DNA from: Microcoleus asticus IPMA8
Lineage (GTDB): Bacteria; Cyanobacteriota; Cyanobacteriia; Cyanobacteriales; Microcoleaceae
NCBI RefSeq assembly: GCF_013179805.1
Contig: NZ_SRRZ01000013.1
Location: 1-64,000 of the forward strand
Length of the DNA: 64,000 nt
Direction: 5' to 3'
Shown here: in pieces, positions 45,604 through 55,500 of the stretch
Layout of the letters: each line of letters starts with the position of its first letter
How positions within the stretch are numbered: position 1 is the first letter of the stretch
Program-made: the position numbers and the translations under genes
The notes under the pieces: model-generated
Seen by the model: the letters and a program-made list of their open reading frames with translations, nothing else
What the model was told of the DNA's origin: nothing
The model's database searches: none

Positions 45604-46116
45604 TTAGCTTTGTACTTCCACCACACCCCGAAACATATTCATGCCGCACGTAAATAGGTATCGTCCAGGTTTGTCAGGGGTAAATTCAACAGCCGTTACC
45701 TGATTGAGAGGTAATTCTCGCACTATGTGAAAATCTGGTAACAACACTTTTTCGAGACAACTATTGGGGTCGCGCCTCAAGAAATTGAGCCGGACTAATT
45801 GACCCGCTTCCACAACTACAGTGGCAGGCTCATAACCCCCGTCTACAGTAATATTCAACTCTTGTATCCCCTGAATAGATTCAGCTTGCTGCCCTTGAGT
45901 TTTACTGAATAAAAACCACCACAATTCCAAACCTATTAATGTCAAACCACCTATTGTTACGCCAACTTTTAAACCTAGTGGCTGTTCAATGCTGCGGAAT
46001 TGAGTCGTTGAAGTAGAATGCTGGACGGACATTTTGGAAGCTTGAACTCCCGATGCTATTCCCATCACCAGCCCTAAACTCGCGAGACTTCCCCAAATTT
46101 GACGATGCTGTAACAT
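45604..46116 (-). CDS. Membrane-anchored cupredoxin-domain protein
   Basis: The 170-residue protein has two hydrophobic segments (a possible signal peptide at residues 6-24 and a helix near 49-68). A C-terminal cupredoxin domain follows with a blue-copper-like ligand set: PDFHIVRELP (His) and RYLFTCGMNMFRGVVEV (Cys, Met). I start at ATG 46116, which has Shine-Dalgarno GAGGAATT and a hydrophobic leader; the frame extends to 46179 but overlaps the copA end. It lies 19 bases after copA on the same strand, so it probably belongs to the copper operon. Confidence 0.75.
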   Translation of the reverse strand: MLQHRQIWGSLASLGLVMGIASGVQASKMSVQHSTSTTQFRSIEQPLGLKVGVTIGGLTLIGLELWWFLFSKTQGQQAESIQGIQELNITVDGGYEPATVVVEAGQLVRLNFLRRDPNSCLEKVLLPDFHIVRELPLNQVTAVEFTPDKPGRYLFTCGMNMFRGVVEVQS

Positions 46117-46135
46117 TTTTTTAATTCCTCCAAAT

Positions 46136-48391
46136 TTAGGCAATAGATTTTGGGTGAAAATTCCGCAATCGCAAAGCATTACTAACTACAGATACTGAAC
46201 TGAAAGCCATTGCTGCACCAGCGATAATTGGATTTAGCAGCCAGCCAAACATGGGGAACAAAATGCCCGCCGCGATCGGTATTCCAGCGATGTTATAAAT
46301 AAACGCAAAAAACAGATTTTCGCGGATGTTCCGCATGGTGGCGCGGGAAAGTTTAATTGCTGTAACTATACCTTGCAAATCTCCTGAAATTAAGGTAATG
46401 TCGCTGGCGGCGATCGCCACATCTGTGCCTGTGCCGATCGCAATTCCCACGTCTGCTAAGGCCAAAGCCGGTGCATCGTTAATCCCGTCTCCCACCATCG
46501 CGACAATTTTTCCTTCGCCTTGCAGGGCTTGGATTTGAGCTGCTTTTTGGTCGGGTCTAACTTCGGCAAAAACGCGAGTAATACCCACAGATTGGGCGAT
46601 CGACTCCGCCGTCGCGCGGTTGTCCCCAGTCAGCATCGCCACCTCCAAACCGAGTTTTTGAAGTGCTTCCACGGCCTGCGCTGACGAGGGTTTGAGGGCA
46701 TCAGCAATGCCCAGAATTGCCTCTATTTTGCCTTCTACAGCCATCCAAACAACTGTTTTGCTCGCAGCTTCCAAAGCTCTCGCGCGCAGTTCCAGATATT
46801 CAGTATCGCACCCTAGTTCCTGCATCCACCTCAGCGTTCCCAGGGCGATCGACTTTCCCTCCACAACTCCGCGCACTCCGCTTCCCGCGATCGCCTCAAA
46901 ATTCTTAACATCCGTCCAATTAACCTCTTGAGAGTGAGCGTACCTCACAACAGCTTCCCCCAGAGGATGCTCCGAATTTCGCTCTACAGACGCCGCCAAT
47001 TGCAGCAACTTTAACTCATTGCTGTCCGCCGTTCCTTTAATTGTCACAAAATCAGTTACAGTTGGCTTGCCTTCTGTGAGAGTTCCTGTTTTATCTAACA
47101 CGATAATTTGGATTTTGTGAGCCAATTCTAAACTCTCCGCTCCTTTGATTAAAATCCCGTTTTCTGCACCTTTACCAGTTCCCACCATCACAGCAGTCGG
47201 AGTCGCCAAACCCAGAGCGCAAGGACAGGCTATAATCAGCACTTCCACCATTGTTACTGTAGCTAGAGTGAAGTTGCCAGTCGCGTTAAACCAGATAATA
47301 AAAGTAGCTAAACCGATGGCAATTACTGCGGGAACAAACCAACCAGTCACTTGGTCTGCTAACTTTTGAATCGGTGCTTTTGAACCTTGTGCGTCCTGCA
47401 CCATCTTGACAATTTGAGCTAAAAATGTATCTTTTCCAACTCTTGTCGCCCGAAACTTGAAGCTGCCAGTTTTGTTAATTGTGGCTCCGATAACTTCGTC
47501 GCCAAGCTGCTTTTTGACAGGCAAACTTTCTCCCGTAACCATTGCTTCGTCTACCGTCGAAGCACCCTCAATTACCTCTCCGTCTACGGGGATTTGCTCT
47601 CCCGGCCGCACCTGCACGATGTCGCCAATTTCCACTTGGGCGATCGGCACTTCCAACTCTTGCCCGTTGCGAATTATCCGAGCAGTTTTTGCTTGCAAAC
47701 CCATGAGTTTGCGAATTGCCTCCGAAGTCTCTCCCTTCGCCCGATTTTCTAGGGTTTTTCCCAACAAAATTAAGGCGATAACGCTAGCGGCAACTTCGTA
47801 GTAAACGCCAGGAGTCAAACCTTGGGCGGTGAATAAACCAGGAAAAAATGTCACAAATACAGAATAAAAGTAAGCAGCACTCGTACCCAAAGCAATCAGG
47901 GTATCCATTGTTGCTACACGCCGTTTGAGGGATTTCCAAGCTCCCACATAAAACGATTTGCCGCACCAAAATTGTACGGGTGAGGTCAGCACTAATTGCA
48001 GCCAAAAATTGTGCAGCCACGCGGGAATAAATGGCAGGTGCAAGCCCGTCATCGCCGGAATAGCACCCACAACCAGCAGGATGCTGATGATACCTGCTGT
48101 CCAGAGTTTCCGCTGCAAGGTTTGAGATTCCGATTTGCGATCGGCTTGTTCGGAATCATCCTCTGTGGCAGCCATTTCTGGAAGTGGCAAAGCTTGGTAT
48201 CCCGCTGCATCAACAGCCGATTGAATTGTTTCTAAGTTGGTTTGCTTGGAGTCGTATCGGATGGTTGCTTGTTCCATCCCAAAATTGACATGACACTCAA
48301 TTACGCCGGGAACCGATTGAATTGCTTGTTCGATAGAGGAAGCACAAGAAGCACAACTCATGCCCCGCAATTTAAGTGTGAGATTGTCCAT
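46136..48391 (-). CDS. copA: Copper-transporting P1B-type ATPase
   Basis: The 751-residue transporter has one N-terminal HMA domain (GMSCASC, Cys13 and Cys16). It has eight membrane helices, the metal-channel motif [13 protein letters not shown] near residue 390, the phosphorylation motif DKTGTLTEG near 433 and [11 protein letters not shown] near 630. CPC plus a single HMA points to Cu(I) export. The upstream gene encodes its HMA chaperone, and a cupredoxin follows. The ATG at 48391 has AGGAG 10 bases upstream. Secure as Cu P-type ATPase; the symbol is by function only. Confidence 0.92.
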   Translation of the reverse strand: MDNLTLKLRGMSCASCASSIEQAIQSVPGVIECHVNFGMEQATIRYDSKQTNLETIQSAVDAAGYQALPLPEMAATEDDSEQADRKSESQTLQRKLWTAGIISILLVVGAIPAMTGLHLPFIPAWLHNFWLQLVLTSPVQFWCGKSFYVGAWKSLKRRVATMDTLIALGTSAAYFYSVFVTFFPGLFTAQGLTPGVYYEVAASVIALILLGKTLENRAKGETSEAIRKLMGLQAKTARIIRNGQELEVPIAQVEIGDIVQVRPGEQIPVDGEVIEGASTVDEAMVTGESLPVKKQLGDEVIGATINKTGSFKFRATRVGKDTFLAQIVKMVQDAQGSKAPIQKLADQVTGWFVPAVIAIGLATFIIWFNATGNFTLATVTMVEVLIIACPCALGLATPTAVMVGTGKGAENGILIKGAESLELAHKIQIIVLDKTGTLTEGKPTVTDFVTIKGTADSNELKLLQLAASVERNSEHPLGEAVVRYAHSQEVNWTDVKNFEAIAGSGVRGVVEGKSIALGTLRWMQELGCDTEYLELRARALEAASKTVVWMAVEGKIEAILGIADALKPSSAQAVEALQKLGLEVAMLTGDNRATAESIAQSVGITRVFAEVRPDQKAAQIQALQGEGKIVAMVGDGINDAPALALADVGIAIGTGTDVAIAASDITLISGDLQGIVTAIKLSRATMRNIRENLFFAFIYNIAGIPIAAGILFPMFGWLLNPIIAGAAMAFSSVSVVSNALRLRNFHPKSIA

Positions 48392-48530
48392 ATATGCACT
48401 CCTAAGTTATAAAGTTACCTTCTGTCTTCAAATGACCTCGCCTAAATACGGATAACGTGCGACGTACTCCTGTCGTGGAGAATCAAAAATTTTAGACTCT
48501 TGTTAAATCTCCCAGATTCAAAGCTGCAAG

Positions 48531-48563
48531 TAAATCTAAAATCTAAAATCTAAAATCTAAAAT
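48531..48563. repeat. AAAATCT heptamers at the chaperone stop codon
   Basis: About four AAAATCT units. The stop codon of the copper chaperone (plus-strand CTA at 48557-48559) lies inside the last unit, so the array abuts or invaded the gene end. Confidence 0.85.
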
Positions 48564-48757
48564 TGACTTGCTGGATAGCCAGCAGATGCGATCGCTTTTC
48601 TAACTTCACTTTCCGGCTTTGCGGTTTGAATTGTGACCAATTTTGTCTTGAGATCCGCCTCAACCGTGGAGGCTGAGTCAATGTCTTGGACTGCTTTTGC
48701 GATCGTAGTCGCACAAGCAGAACAAGCCATCTTAGGAACTTTTAGCTGTAAAGTCAT
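48557..48757 (-). CDS. HMA-domain copper chaperone (CopZ/Atx1-like)
   Basis: The 66-residue protein is a single heavy-metal-associated domain: MTLQLKVPKMACSACATTI, with Cys12 and Cys15 as the metal-binding pair, ending GYPASQF. I chose ATG 48757, with GAGG about 9 bases upstream; an in-frame ATG at 48790 would add 11 residues. It probably hands Cu(I) to the ATPase encoded 165 bases downstream. Its promoter is MerR-like (48807-48838). The stop codon falls in a heptamer repeat. Confidence 0.88.
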   Translation of the reverse strand: MTLQLKVPKMACSACATTIAKAVQDIDSASTVEADLKTKLVTIQTAKPESEVRKAIASAGYPASQF

Positions 48758-48806
48758 AATTTGAACCTCAGCAGAAACTACTCTGCTCAATCAATGAATT
48801 AACTCC

Positions 48807-48838
48807 ATTGTAAAGTCTCCAGTAGGCAGGAGAGTCAA
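48807..48838 (-). promoter_or_regulatory. MerR/CueR-type promoter of the copper chaperone gene
   Basis: On the minus strand there is -35 TTGACT (48833-48838), a 20-base spacer and -10 TACAAT (48807-48812). The 20-base spacer, longer than normal, is the MerR-family hallmark. Within it lies the dyad ACTCTCC-N8-GGAGACT (48814-48835, 6 of 7 paired). Transcription would start about 43 bases before the ATG at 48757. No merR-type gene is in the window. Confidence 0.65.
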
Positions 48839-49012
48839 GGGGAATTGCAAAATAAATCAGGAATTATGAAAAAAGTGGTTTGACACGCTACCCATAGGGG
48901 TAAGGCGCGCACTCTGCACCCTACCTAATTACGTTCAAGAGAGTTCTGTAAATCTTAACTTTGAGTGCGAGCGGCTACATAGTAATAATTCTTTACAAGT
49001 CCGATTAAAAAA

Positions 49013-49029
49013 TTTCATCCTAATTTCAT
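49013..49029 (+). promoter_or_regulatory. Direct repeat TTTCAT-N5-TTTCAT upstream of the DUF305 gene
   Basis: TTTCAT at 49013-49018 and 49024-49029, 11 bases apart (one helical turn), about 50 bases before the ATG at 49080. OmpR/PhoB-family regulators bind such repeats. I recall this motif as the CopR box of Synechocystis. The same site occurs at 50352 and 61283. Confidence 0.7.
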
Positions 49030-49079
49030 TTATATGTGAAAAGCTGAAGATAAATGGCAGTTTTAAGGATATAAGCTCT

Positions 49080-49799
49080 ATGAAACAAATTTCATTAAAA
49101 ACAGGCTTTGCAGCGCTGATATTGACCGCCACAGCCGCTTTAACCAGTGGAGTGCTTGCAGCTTGTTCCAAAGCCCCTTCCAGCGAAACTCAAGCCCCTA
49201 ATGTTACGGCTGCAACCGCAGCAAACAACAAGCAAGACGCGGCACAAGGCGGCGGCATGGGTGGGATGAATCATGGCATGAATCACAATATGTCAATGGA
49301 TTTAGGCCCTGCTGATGCCGACTACGATTTGCGATTTATTGATGGGATGACAGTACACCATCAAGGTGCTGTAAACATGGCAAAAGAGATGCTGAATAAA
49401 TCAAAACGCCCCGAAATGAAAAAACTAGCAAATAACATAATTGCTGCTCAGAACCGCGAAATCAATCAAATGAAAGAGTGGCGAAAAACTTGGTATCCCA
49501 AAGCCAGCAGTACGCCGATGGCTTATCACGCTCAAATGGGTCACATGATGCCAATGACTCCCGAACAAATGCAAAGCATGATGATGAGCATGGATTTAGG
49601 TGCTGCTGACGACCAGTTTGATTTGCGGTTTATCAATGCGATGATTCCTCACCACGAGGGAGCTTTAGTGATGGCTGAAGATGCTTTGAAGAAGTCAAAA
49701 CGGCCGGAAATGAAGAAATTGTCTCAAGAAATTCTGAGTTCGCAAAAGCAAGAAATTGAGCAAATGAAAAAGTGGCGGCAAGCTTGGTACAAACAGTAA
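49080..49799 (+). CDS. copM: CopM-like DUF305 lipoprotein (tandem)
   Basis: The 239-residue protein has a lipoprotein signal (hydrophobic stretch, lipobox ending at Cys29, VLAAC). A Met/His-rich segment (GGMGGMNHGMNHNM) and two DUF305 domains follow: ADADYDLRFIDGMTVHHQGA near 75-140 and ADDQFDLRFINAMIPHHEGA near 175-239. Met and His clusters suggest periplasmic copper binding, as in CopM of Synechocystis, itself a DUF305 protein. A CopR-type box lies upstream. A decayed duplicate of its 3' end follows at 49874. Confidence 0.85.
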   Translation: MKQISLKTGFAALILTATAALTSGVLAACSKAPSSETQAPNVTAATAANNKQDAAQGGGMGGMNHGMNHNMSMDLGPADADYDLRFIDGMTVHHQGAVNMAKEMLNKSKRPEMKKLANNIIAAQNREINQMKEWRKTWYPKASSTPMAYHAQMGHMMPMTPEQMQSMMMSMDLGAADDQFDLRFINAMIPHHEGALVMAEDALKKSKRPEMKKLSQEILSSQKQEIEQMKKWRQAWYKQ

Positions 49800-49873
49800 T
49801 TTAGCTCACCTCAACAAAACGTGACCCAAATCCTGAAAATGAGTGACATTAATCACAGTAGCTCAAGAGTTCC

Positions 49874-49954
49874 GAAAATACTTGCTTCACAAAAGCAAGA
49901 AATTGAGCAAATGAAAAAGTGGCGACAACTTTGGTAGACAAAGTAATGTAGCTC
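49874..49954 (+). pseudogene. Decayed duplicate of the DUF305 gene 3' end
   Basis: The bases 49874-49954 copy 49729-49807 with a few changes. The frame reads ILASQKQEIEQMKKWRQLW and then a stop, matching the last 20 residues of the upstream DUF305 protein. Even the post-stop AAGTAATGTAGCTC resembles CAGTAATTTAGCTC. It is a remnant of a tandem duplication without a start. Confidence 0.85.
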
Positions 49955-50011
49955 GACTGTGGCTGTCAGCATTTGTTTGACTCCATCTCAGTTTCATGAG
50001 ATTACCTACAC

Positions 50012-50107
50012 ATACTGTAGATAATTGAGCCGCCCTACATCTAAAGTAGTAGAAAGTTACGTAAGAATACTGTAGACAATGGAGCGGCCCTACATCTAAA
50101 GTAGTAG
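50012..50107. repeat. Two 41-bp direct repeats
   Basis: ATACTGTAGATAATTGAGC (unit 50012-50052) recurs at 50067-50107 with few changes, spaced 55 bp apart, each ending CTACATCTAAAGTAGTAG. The ending CTACATCTAAAGTAG is itself a small palindrome. They lie 40 bp upstream of a small ORF. Confidence 0.85.
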
Positions 50108-50146
50108 TAGATAAGTCAGCAAAATGCTATATAGACGGGGTACTTT

Positions 50147-50344
50147 ATGATCTTGAACAGCTTGGAATTAAACACAACTTATAAATCAAATACGGCCGTA
50201 GAAGAGCTAGTGAGCGCATTAACAAACGAAATTGAAGCGCAAGCAGAGATAAAAAAACCGGAAAAAAATTTACAGCAAAATCGCCTGTCATTAGGCGAAA
50301 CTTATCTTCGTATTTTAGAAACCGGTGGACATCTGGGCTGCTGA
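50147..50344 (+). CDS. Small hypothetical protein upstream of the RND efflux genes
   Basis: The 65-residue polar, helical protein begins MILNSLELNTTYKSN and ends ILETGGHLGC. The C-terminal GGHLGC could be a metal-binding or modified-peptide tail, but no family is recognised. ACGGGGTA lies about 7 bases before the ATG. Base use is like neighbouring genes. A CopR-type box follows after its stop, before the efflux operon. It may be real but is short. Confidence 0.4.
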   Translation: MILNSLELNTTYKSNTAVEELVSALTNEIEAQAEIKKPEKNLQQNRLSLGETYLRILETGGHLGC

Positions 50345-50351
50345 TGCGAAA

Positions 50352-50368
50352 TTTCATCCTAATTTCAT
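50352..50368 (+). promoter_or_regulatory. Direct repeat TTTCAT-N5-TTTCAT upstream of the RND operon
   Basis: TTTCAT at 50352-50357 and 50363-50368, with spacer CCTAA identical to the site at 49013. It lies about 170 bases before the first ATG of the adaptor gene. Confidence 0.7.
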
Positions 50369-50537
50369 TTGACGGTGAAATACTAGGTTGAGTAGAGCAT
50401 TTCTAGCTCTCGGTCATTGCTTAGCGGTCGCTTCTTGGAAAATGCTAATAAGTAGCTTTACTTAAGTGGTATCACTTACTTACCTTGGCAAAATACCAAC
50501 CGTTAAACCTGTGGCACTCAACCTGATTTCAAGGACA

Positions 50538-52493
50538 ATGCCAACGATGATATTTCATAAATATGCTCAGTCTCCGGCAATTATTAGCAGCTTTTCTGGA
50601 ATTTTGTTCAGCCTAATTTTGCTAACTTCTCCCGCCGCAGTTTTTGCCCACGCTGGCCACGGAAATGAATTTCACCAAAGCAGCGAAACACCTCAAAGTC
50701 CTGCTGCTATTTCTGTGGATGCCGAAACAGCAAAACGGTTAGGAATTAAAATCTCCCCTGCCGCCCGCCAGAGACTAGATATCGGCATCAAAACCACAGG
50801 ACAAATTGAAACTTTGCCGAACCAAAAAGTAGAAGTGACGGCTCCTGTTGCTGGCAAAGTAGTAGAGTTACTGGTGAAGCCTGGGGACAAAGTATCAAAA
50901 AGTCAACCCGTTGCGGTTTTATCGAGTTCAGAATTAGGACAATTGCGGGTTGAATCTCTCTCGAAACGTGCCGAAGCTGAGGCAGATTTGCAGCAGGCGG
51001 AAGGAGATTTCAAACTAGCACGAGAAAATTACGATCGCCAACTTCAAATATCCGCAGCAGAAATCGCCCAAGCCCAAACCCAATTGGCAGCGGTAACTAA
51101 GCAGTACCAGCAAGAACAAGAATTAGTAAACAAGCGTTCCGTGGTGCAAGCCGCTCAAGAAAACTATCAGCGTCAAGTTGAAATAGCGCAAGCAGAAATA
51201 GCGCGGGCAGAAACTGAACTGACTGTGGCTAAAGAACAGTTCGATCGCGACAAAGAATTAGCGGCATCAGGGGCGATCGCGCGGCGCACAATGCTGGAAT
51301 CGCAAGCCCATTTCGCCGAAGCAAAAGCCACTGTTGCTAAAGCAAAAAGCCGTCCTGAAGTTATCAAAGCCCAAACCGAAATTAAACAAGCCGAAGTAGA
51401 CCTGCCGATGCGGGAATTGCGCGAATCTCAAGGCAGAGTAGCGGAAGCAAAAGCTCAACTTACCAGAGCTCAGAGTCGCCGGGAAGTCCTAGAAGCCGAG
51501 AACCAACTCAAACGCGGCAAAACTGCCGTCGAAGTCGCTCAGTCGCGCATTCGCTTGGCTGACGCAGCCTATCAAGCGCGGCTGCAACAATTAGGAACGG
51601 TTGCCAACGATCGAGGACTCGTTACCGTAGTTGCTCCGATTTCCGGGACGGTAGCCGATCGCGAAATCACCCCAGGAGAGTCAGTAAACGCTGAAAAACC
51701 GTTGATGAGTCTGTTAAATGACAGTCGCGTTTTTGCCACAGCAAATATTTACGAAAAAGACCTGAATCAAGTAAAACAGGGTCAGGAAGTCAGGGTAAAA
51801 GTTGCTAATTTACCCCATCGCACTTTCAATGGAAAAATCGCCTTAATTGGGTCATCCGTGGAAGGAGAAACGCGGGTTGTGCCGGTGAAAGCAGAACTAG
51901 ATAATATTAACGGCGAATTAAAGCCCGGACTGTTTGCGGAGTTGGAGATTTTAACCGACAAAACTGCAACAAATATTTTAGCAATTCCGAGTGCGGCGGT
52001 AGTGGATGTTAGCGGTAAAAAAACCGTTTACGTCCAAAATGGCAATGCTTATCAAGCGGTTGAAATTGAACTCGGTCAAACTGCCGGAGATTTAGTTGAA
52101 GTGAAGAGGGGTTTATTCGAGGGAGATTTGATAGTAACGCAGCGAGCACCTCAACTTTACGCACAATCTTTGCGGGGCGGCAGCAAGCCCTCAAAAGACG
52201 AGGCAAAAAAAGAGGCATCTCCAAAGGTAACAGAGGTTAATTTGAATAATTTACCCGTGTCTTTATGGTGGGCGGGAATAGGGGGAGGAGTTGCGATCGC
52301 ATCCCTGACTTTCACAGCCGGCGTGTTGTGGGGAAATCGGCGCAAATTGCCAGCAATAGCAGCGGATTCTGGAAACTATGCCGCCAACAATAGTTTTTCC
52401 GCCTCTGCACCGGCGTTGCAAAATGAACTGCTGTTACACAATGACAACCATCACCTTAAAACTCAAGAGGCAGAAGTCAAGAGTTTGAAGTAA
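50538..52493 (+). CDS. RND efflux periplasmic adaptor (CusB/CzcB/CopB-like)
   Basis: The 651-residue membrane fusion protein has an N-terminal hydrophobic signal/anchor (SGILFSLILLTSPAAVFA), followed by a His-rich HAGHGNEFH metal site. The HlyD-type barrel has biotinyl-lipoyl halves (PVAGKVVELLVKPGDKV, VVAPISGTVADREITPGES), and between them a long alpha-hairpin of about 200 residues. A C-terminal membrane helix (VAIASLTFTAGVLWG) lies near 585-605. It is longer than CusB because of the coiled coil and tail. The start is probably ATG 50538; GTG 50466 is also open. It pairs with the pump at 52559. Confidence 0.88.
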   Translation: MPTMIFHKYAQSPAIISSFSGILFSLILLTSPAAVFAHAGHGNEFHQSSETPQSPAAISVDAETAKRLGIKISPAARQRLDIGIKTTGQIETLPNQKVEVTAPVAGKVVELLVKPGDKVSKSQPVAVLSSSELGQLRVESLSKRAEAEADLQQAEGDFKLARENYDRQLQISAAEIAQAQTQLAAVTKQYQQEQELVNKRSVVQAAQENYQRQVEIAQAEIARAETELTVAKEQFDRDKELAASGAIARRTMLESQAHFAEAKATVAKAKSRPEVIKAQTEIKQAEVDLPMRELRESQGRVAEAKAQLTRAQSRREVLEAENQLKRGKTAVEVAQSRIRLADAAYQARLQQLGTVANDRGLVTVVAPISGTVADREITPGESVNAEKPLMSLLNDSRVFATANIYEKDLNQVKQGQEVRVKVANLPHRTFNGKIALIGSSVEGETRVVPVKAELDNINGELKPGLFAELEILTDKTATNILAIPSAAVVDVSGKKTVYVQNGNAYQAVEIELGQTAGDLVEVKRGLFEGDLIVTQRAPQLYAQSLRGGSKPSKDEAKKEASPKVTEVNLNNLPVSLWWAGIGGGVAIASLTFTAGVLWGNRRKLPAIAADSGNYAANNSFSASAPALQNELLLHNDNHHLKTQEAEVKSLK

Positions 52494-52558
52494 ACAATTG
52501 TTTGAATAGAGCAACTAAATTTGCCGAAGTATGTATCTATTAACTCAAAGCTAATAAA

Positions 52559-55500
52559 ATGTTCAGCAGTATTCTTAGATGGGTAATTAATCGCCGCTGG
52601 CTAGTTGTGATCGCCACCATTATTGTTAGTCTTTGGACATCTTATATCATCCCTCAAATGTCGCTTGATGTCTTCCCTCCTTTTGCACCCCCGCAGGTGG
52701 AAATTCAAACCGAAGCACCGGGACTCGCGCCGGAAGAAATCGAGTCTTTAGTAACACTGCCGATCGAAAGTGCAATTAATGGAACTCCTGGGGTGACAGC
52801 AGTGCGATCGTCTTCGGCTGTGGGCCTTTCTGCGGTTAAGGTAATCTTTGATTGGGGAACAGAAATTTATCAAGCGCGGCAGTTGATAACAGAACGGTTG
52901 CAGCAAGCTCAAAGCAAACTTCCGGCTGGGGTAGAAATACCGCAAATTTCTCCGACAACTTCTCCTGTGGGCACTGTTATTACCTATGCTTTTACGTCAG
53001 AAACTACTCCTTTGATGGAAGTGCGCCGTCTGGTTGATTGGCAAGTCACAAATCGGCTTTTGGCAGTGACTGGCGTTGCTCAAGTGGTGGCTTACGGTGG
53101 CGACGAAAGGCAGTATCAAGTATTAGTAGAACCTGCCAAGTTGAAAGCTTTTAATGTGTCGTTGCAGCAAGTAGCTGAAGCGACGGCGGCTGCGAATGTT
53201 AACGCGCCGGGGGGGTATTTAATTACGCCGGATCGAGAAACTTTAATCCGGGGGGTGGGGCGGATTGAGTCTCTGGAAGATTTGCAGCAATCTGCGATCG
53301 CCTCTCGCCACGGAACGCCCGTCAGAATTGGTGATGTAGCTGATGTCAAGATTGGTGCTGCAATCAAGCGGGGCGATGGCAGTTTTAACGGCAAAAAAGC
53401 TGTGATTGTGATGGTAAACAGACAGCCAGTTGCTGATACTCCGACAGTAACTAAAGCGGTTGAGGCGGCAATGGCTGAGGTGCAGCAAGCTCTGCCCAAA
53501 GATATTAAAGTTACTGTGACTTTTCGACAGGAAGAATATATTAATTCCTCGGTGGAGAATGTGCGATCGGCTTTAGTTGAAGGCAGCATCATTGTCACCC
53601 TTATTCTCATCCCGTTTTTGATGAATTGGCGCACTCTGGCGGTTGTTTTGCTGGATTTCTTTCTGACTTGGCTGTTGGCGCTGCTGGCGATGTATTGGCT
53701 GGGGCTGGGGCTGAATACGATGACTTTGGGGGGTTTGTCGGTGGCGATAGGCACTGCGATCGACGATGCGATCGTCTATGCGGAAAATACCTACCGCAAC
53801 TTGAGAGAAAATACGTCTTCTCTTCATCCGCGTCCGGTGATGGATGTGATTTTTGACGGCAGTCAGGAGGTGCGCGATTCGTTAATTGGAGCGACTGTTA
53901 TTGGCATTGTGGTGTTTTCGCCTATTTTTACTTTGCCCGGTGTAGAAGGTCGGATTTTTACGCCGATGGGGATCACTTATCTGGTAGTTGTTGTGATTTC
54001 TAGTCTGGAATCGCTGTTAATATCTCCGGCCCTTTGCGCTATCTTGTTGCCTAACAAACGCATGAGCGCTGCGGAACCTTGGCTGCCGAGATTTTGCAAG
54101 AAAATATATCATTTTTTGATAAAATTCTCAATGCGTTATTCGGGAATAATTTTAGCTTTTGCTGCTGCTAGTATGGTGGCGGCATTAATTATTTTGCCAT
54201 CCTTTGGACGGGTGTTTTTGCCGGAGTTTCAGGAGCAAACTTTGGTGAATACTATTCAGCTTTATCCGGGGGTGTCTTTGGAGACAACAGATAGCGCGGC
54301 TTTTGCTATTGAAGATGCACTTAAGGATGATAGCAGGTTTGAATACGTGCAAGTGCGATCGGGCAGAGCTCCGGGAGATGCTGATGCTGCGGGAGTCAAT
54401 TTAGCTCACATCGATATCGGTTTGAGCGAGGAAGGGATGAAAAACAGGCCGAAAACTTTGGAGTCGCTGCGGCAAGAATTTGCTAAATTGCCGGGAGTTG
54501 CACCCAATATCGGCGGTTTTATTTCTCACCGGATGGATGAGGTTTTATCTGGTGTCAGAAGTGAGATTGCTGTTAAAATCTTTGGCCCGGATCTGGATCA
54601 ACTTCGCAGCATCGGTGCCAAAGTTGAAGAGCAAATGAAAACAGTTGAGGGAATTGTGGATTTGCAACTCGAACCGCAGGTGCCAGTGCAACAAATTCAA
54701 ATTAAGTTTAACCGCCAAGCTGCGGGTAGATACGGTTTGAAAATCGGAGAGCTTTCTGAAATAATAGAGACAGCTTTAAACGGCAAGGTTGTTTCTCAAG
54801 TTTTGGAGGTGCAGCAAACTTTTGACTTAGTTGTTTGGTTGCAGCCTGAAGCTCGAAATAACTTAGAAACTATTCAGAATTTGTTGGTTGATACTCCGAG
54901 CGGCAACAAAATTCCTCTGGCCCAAGTTGCTACTGTAAAATACGGTACGGGCCCAAATACGATTAATCGCGAGAATGTTTCTCGCTTGATTGTGGCGGCG
55001 GCGAATGCTAAAAGTAGGGATTTGCGATCGGTTGTGAATGAAATTCAAGCTAAAGTAAAACGAGAGGTGCAGTTGCCTTTTGGCTATTTTATCCAGTACG
55101 GCGGTCAATTTGAAGCTGAGCAAAGAGCTTCGCAAAATATTATCATATTTAGTGCGATCGCCTTTTTGGTAATTACAGTATTGATGTACTTGTCCGTCAA
55201 GTCGATCGCTTCAACTGCTATGATTATGATTAATTTGCCGATCGGATTAGTGGGAGGAGTAATTTCTGTAGCTTTGACGGGCGGTATAATTTCCGTAGCT
55301 TCCCTGGTTGGCTTTGTCACATTATTCGGCGTTGCTACCCGCAACGGCTTGTTATTAGTAGACAATTACAACTCTAAGTTTGCCGAAGGACTGCCTTTTA
55401 AGGAAGCAATTATTCAAGGCTCGATGGAACGGCTCAACGCCATCCTCATGACTGCTTTAACTTCAGCTTTGGGTTTAGCACCTTTAGTCTTAAAAGGCGG

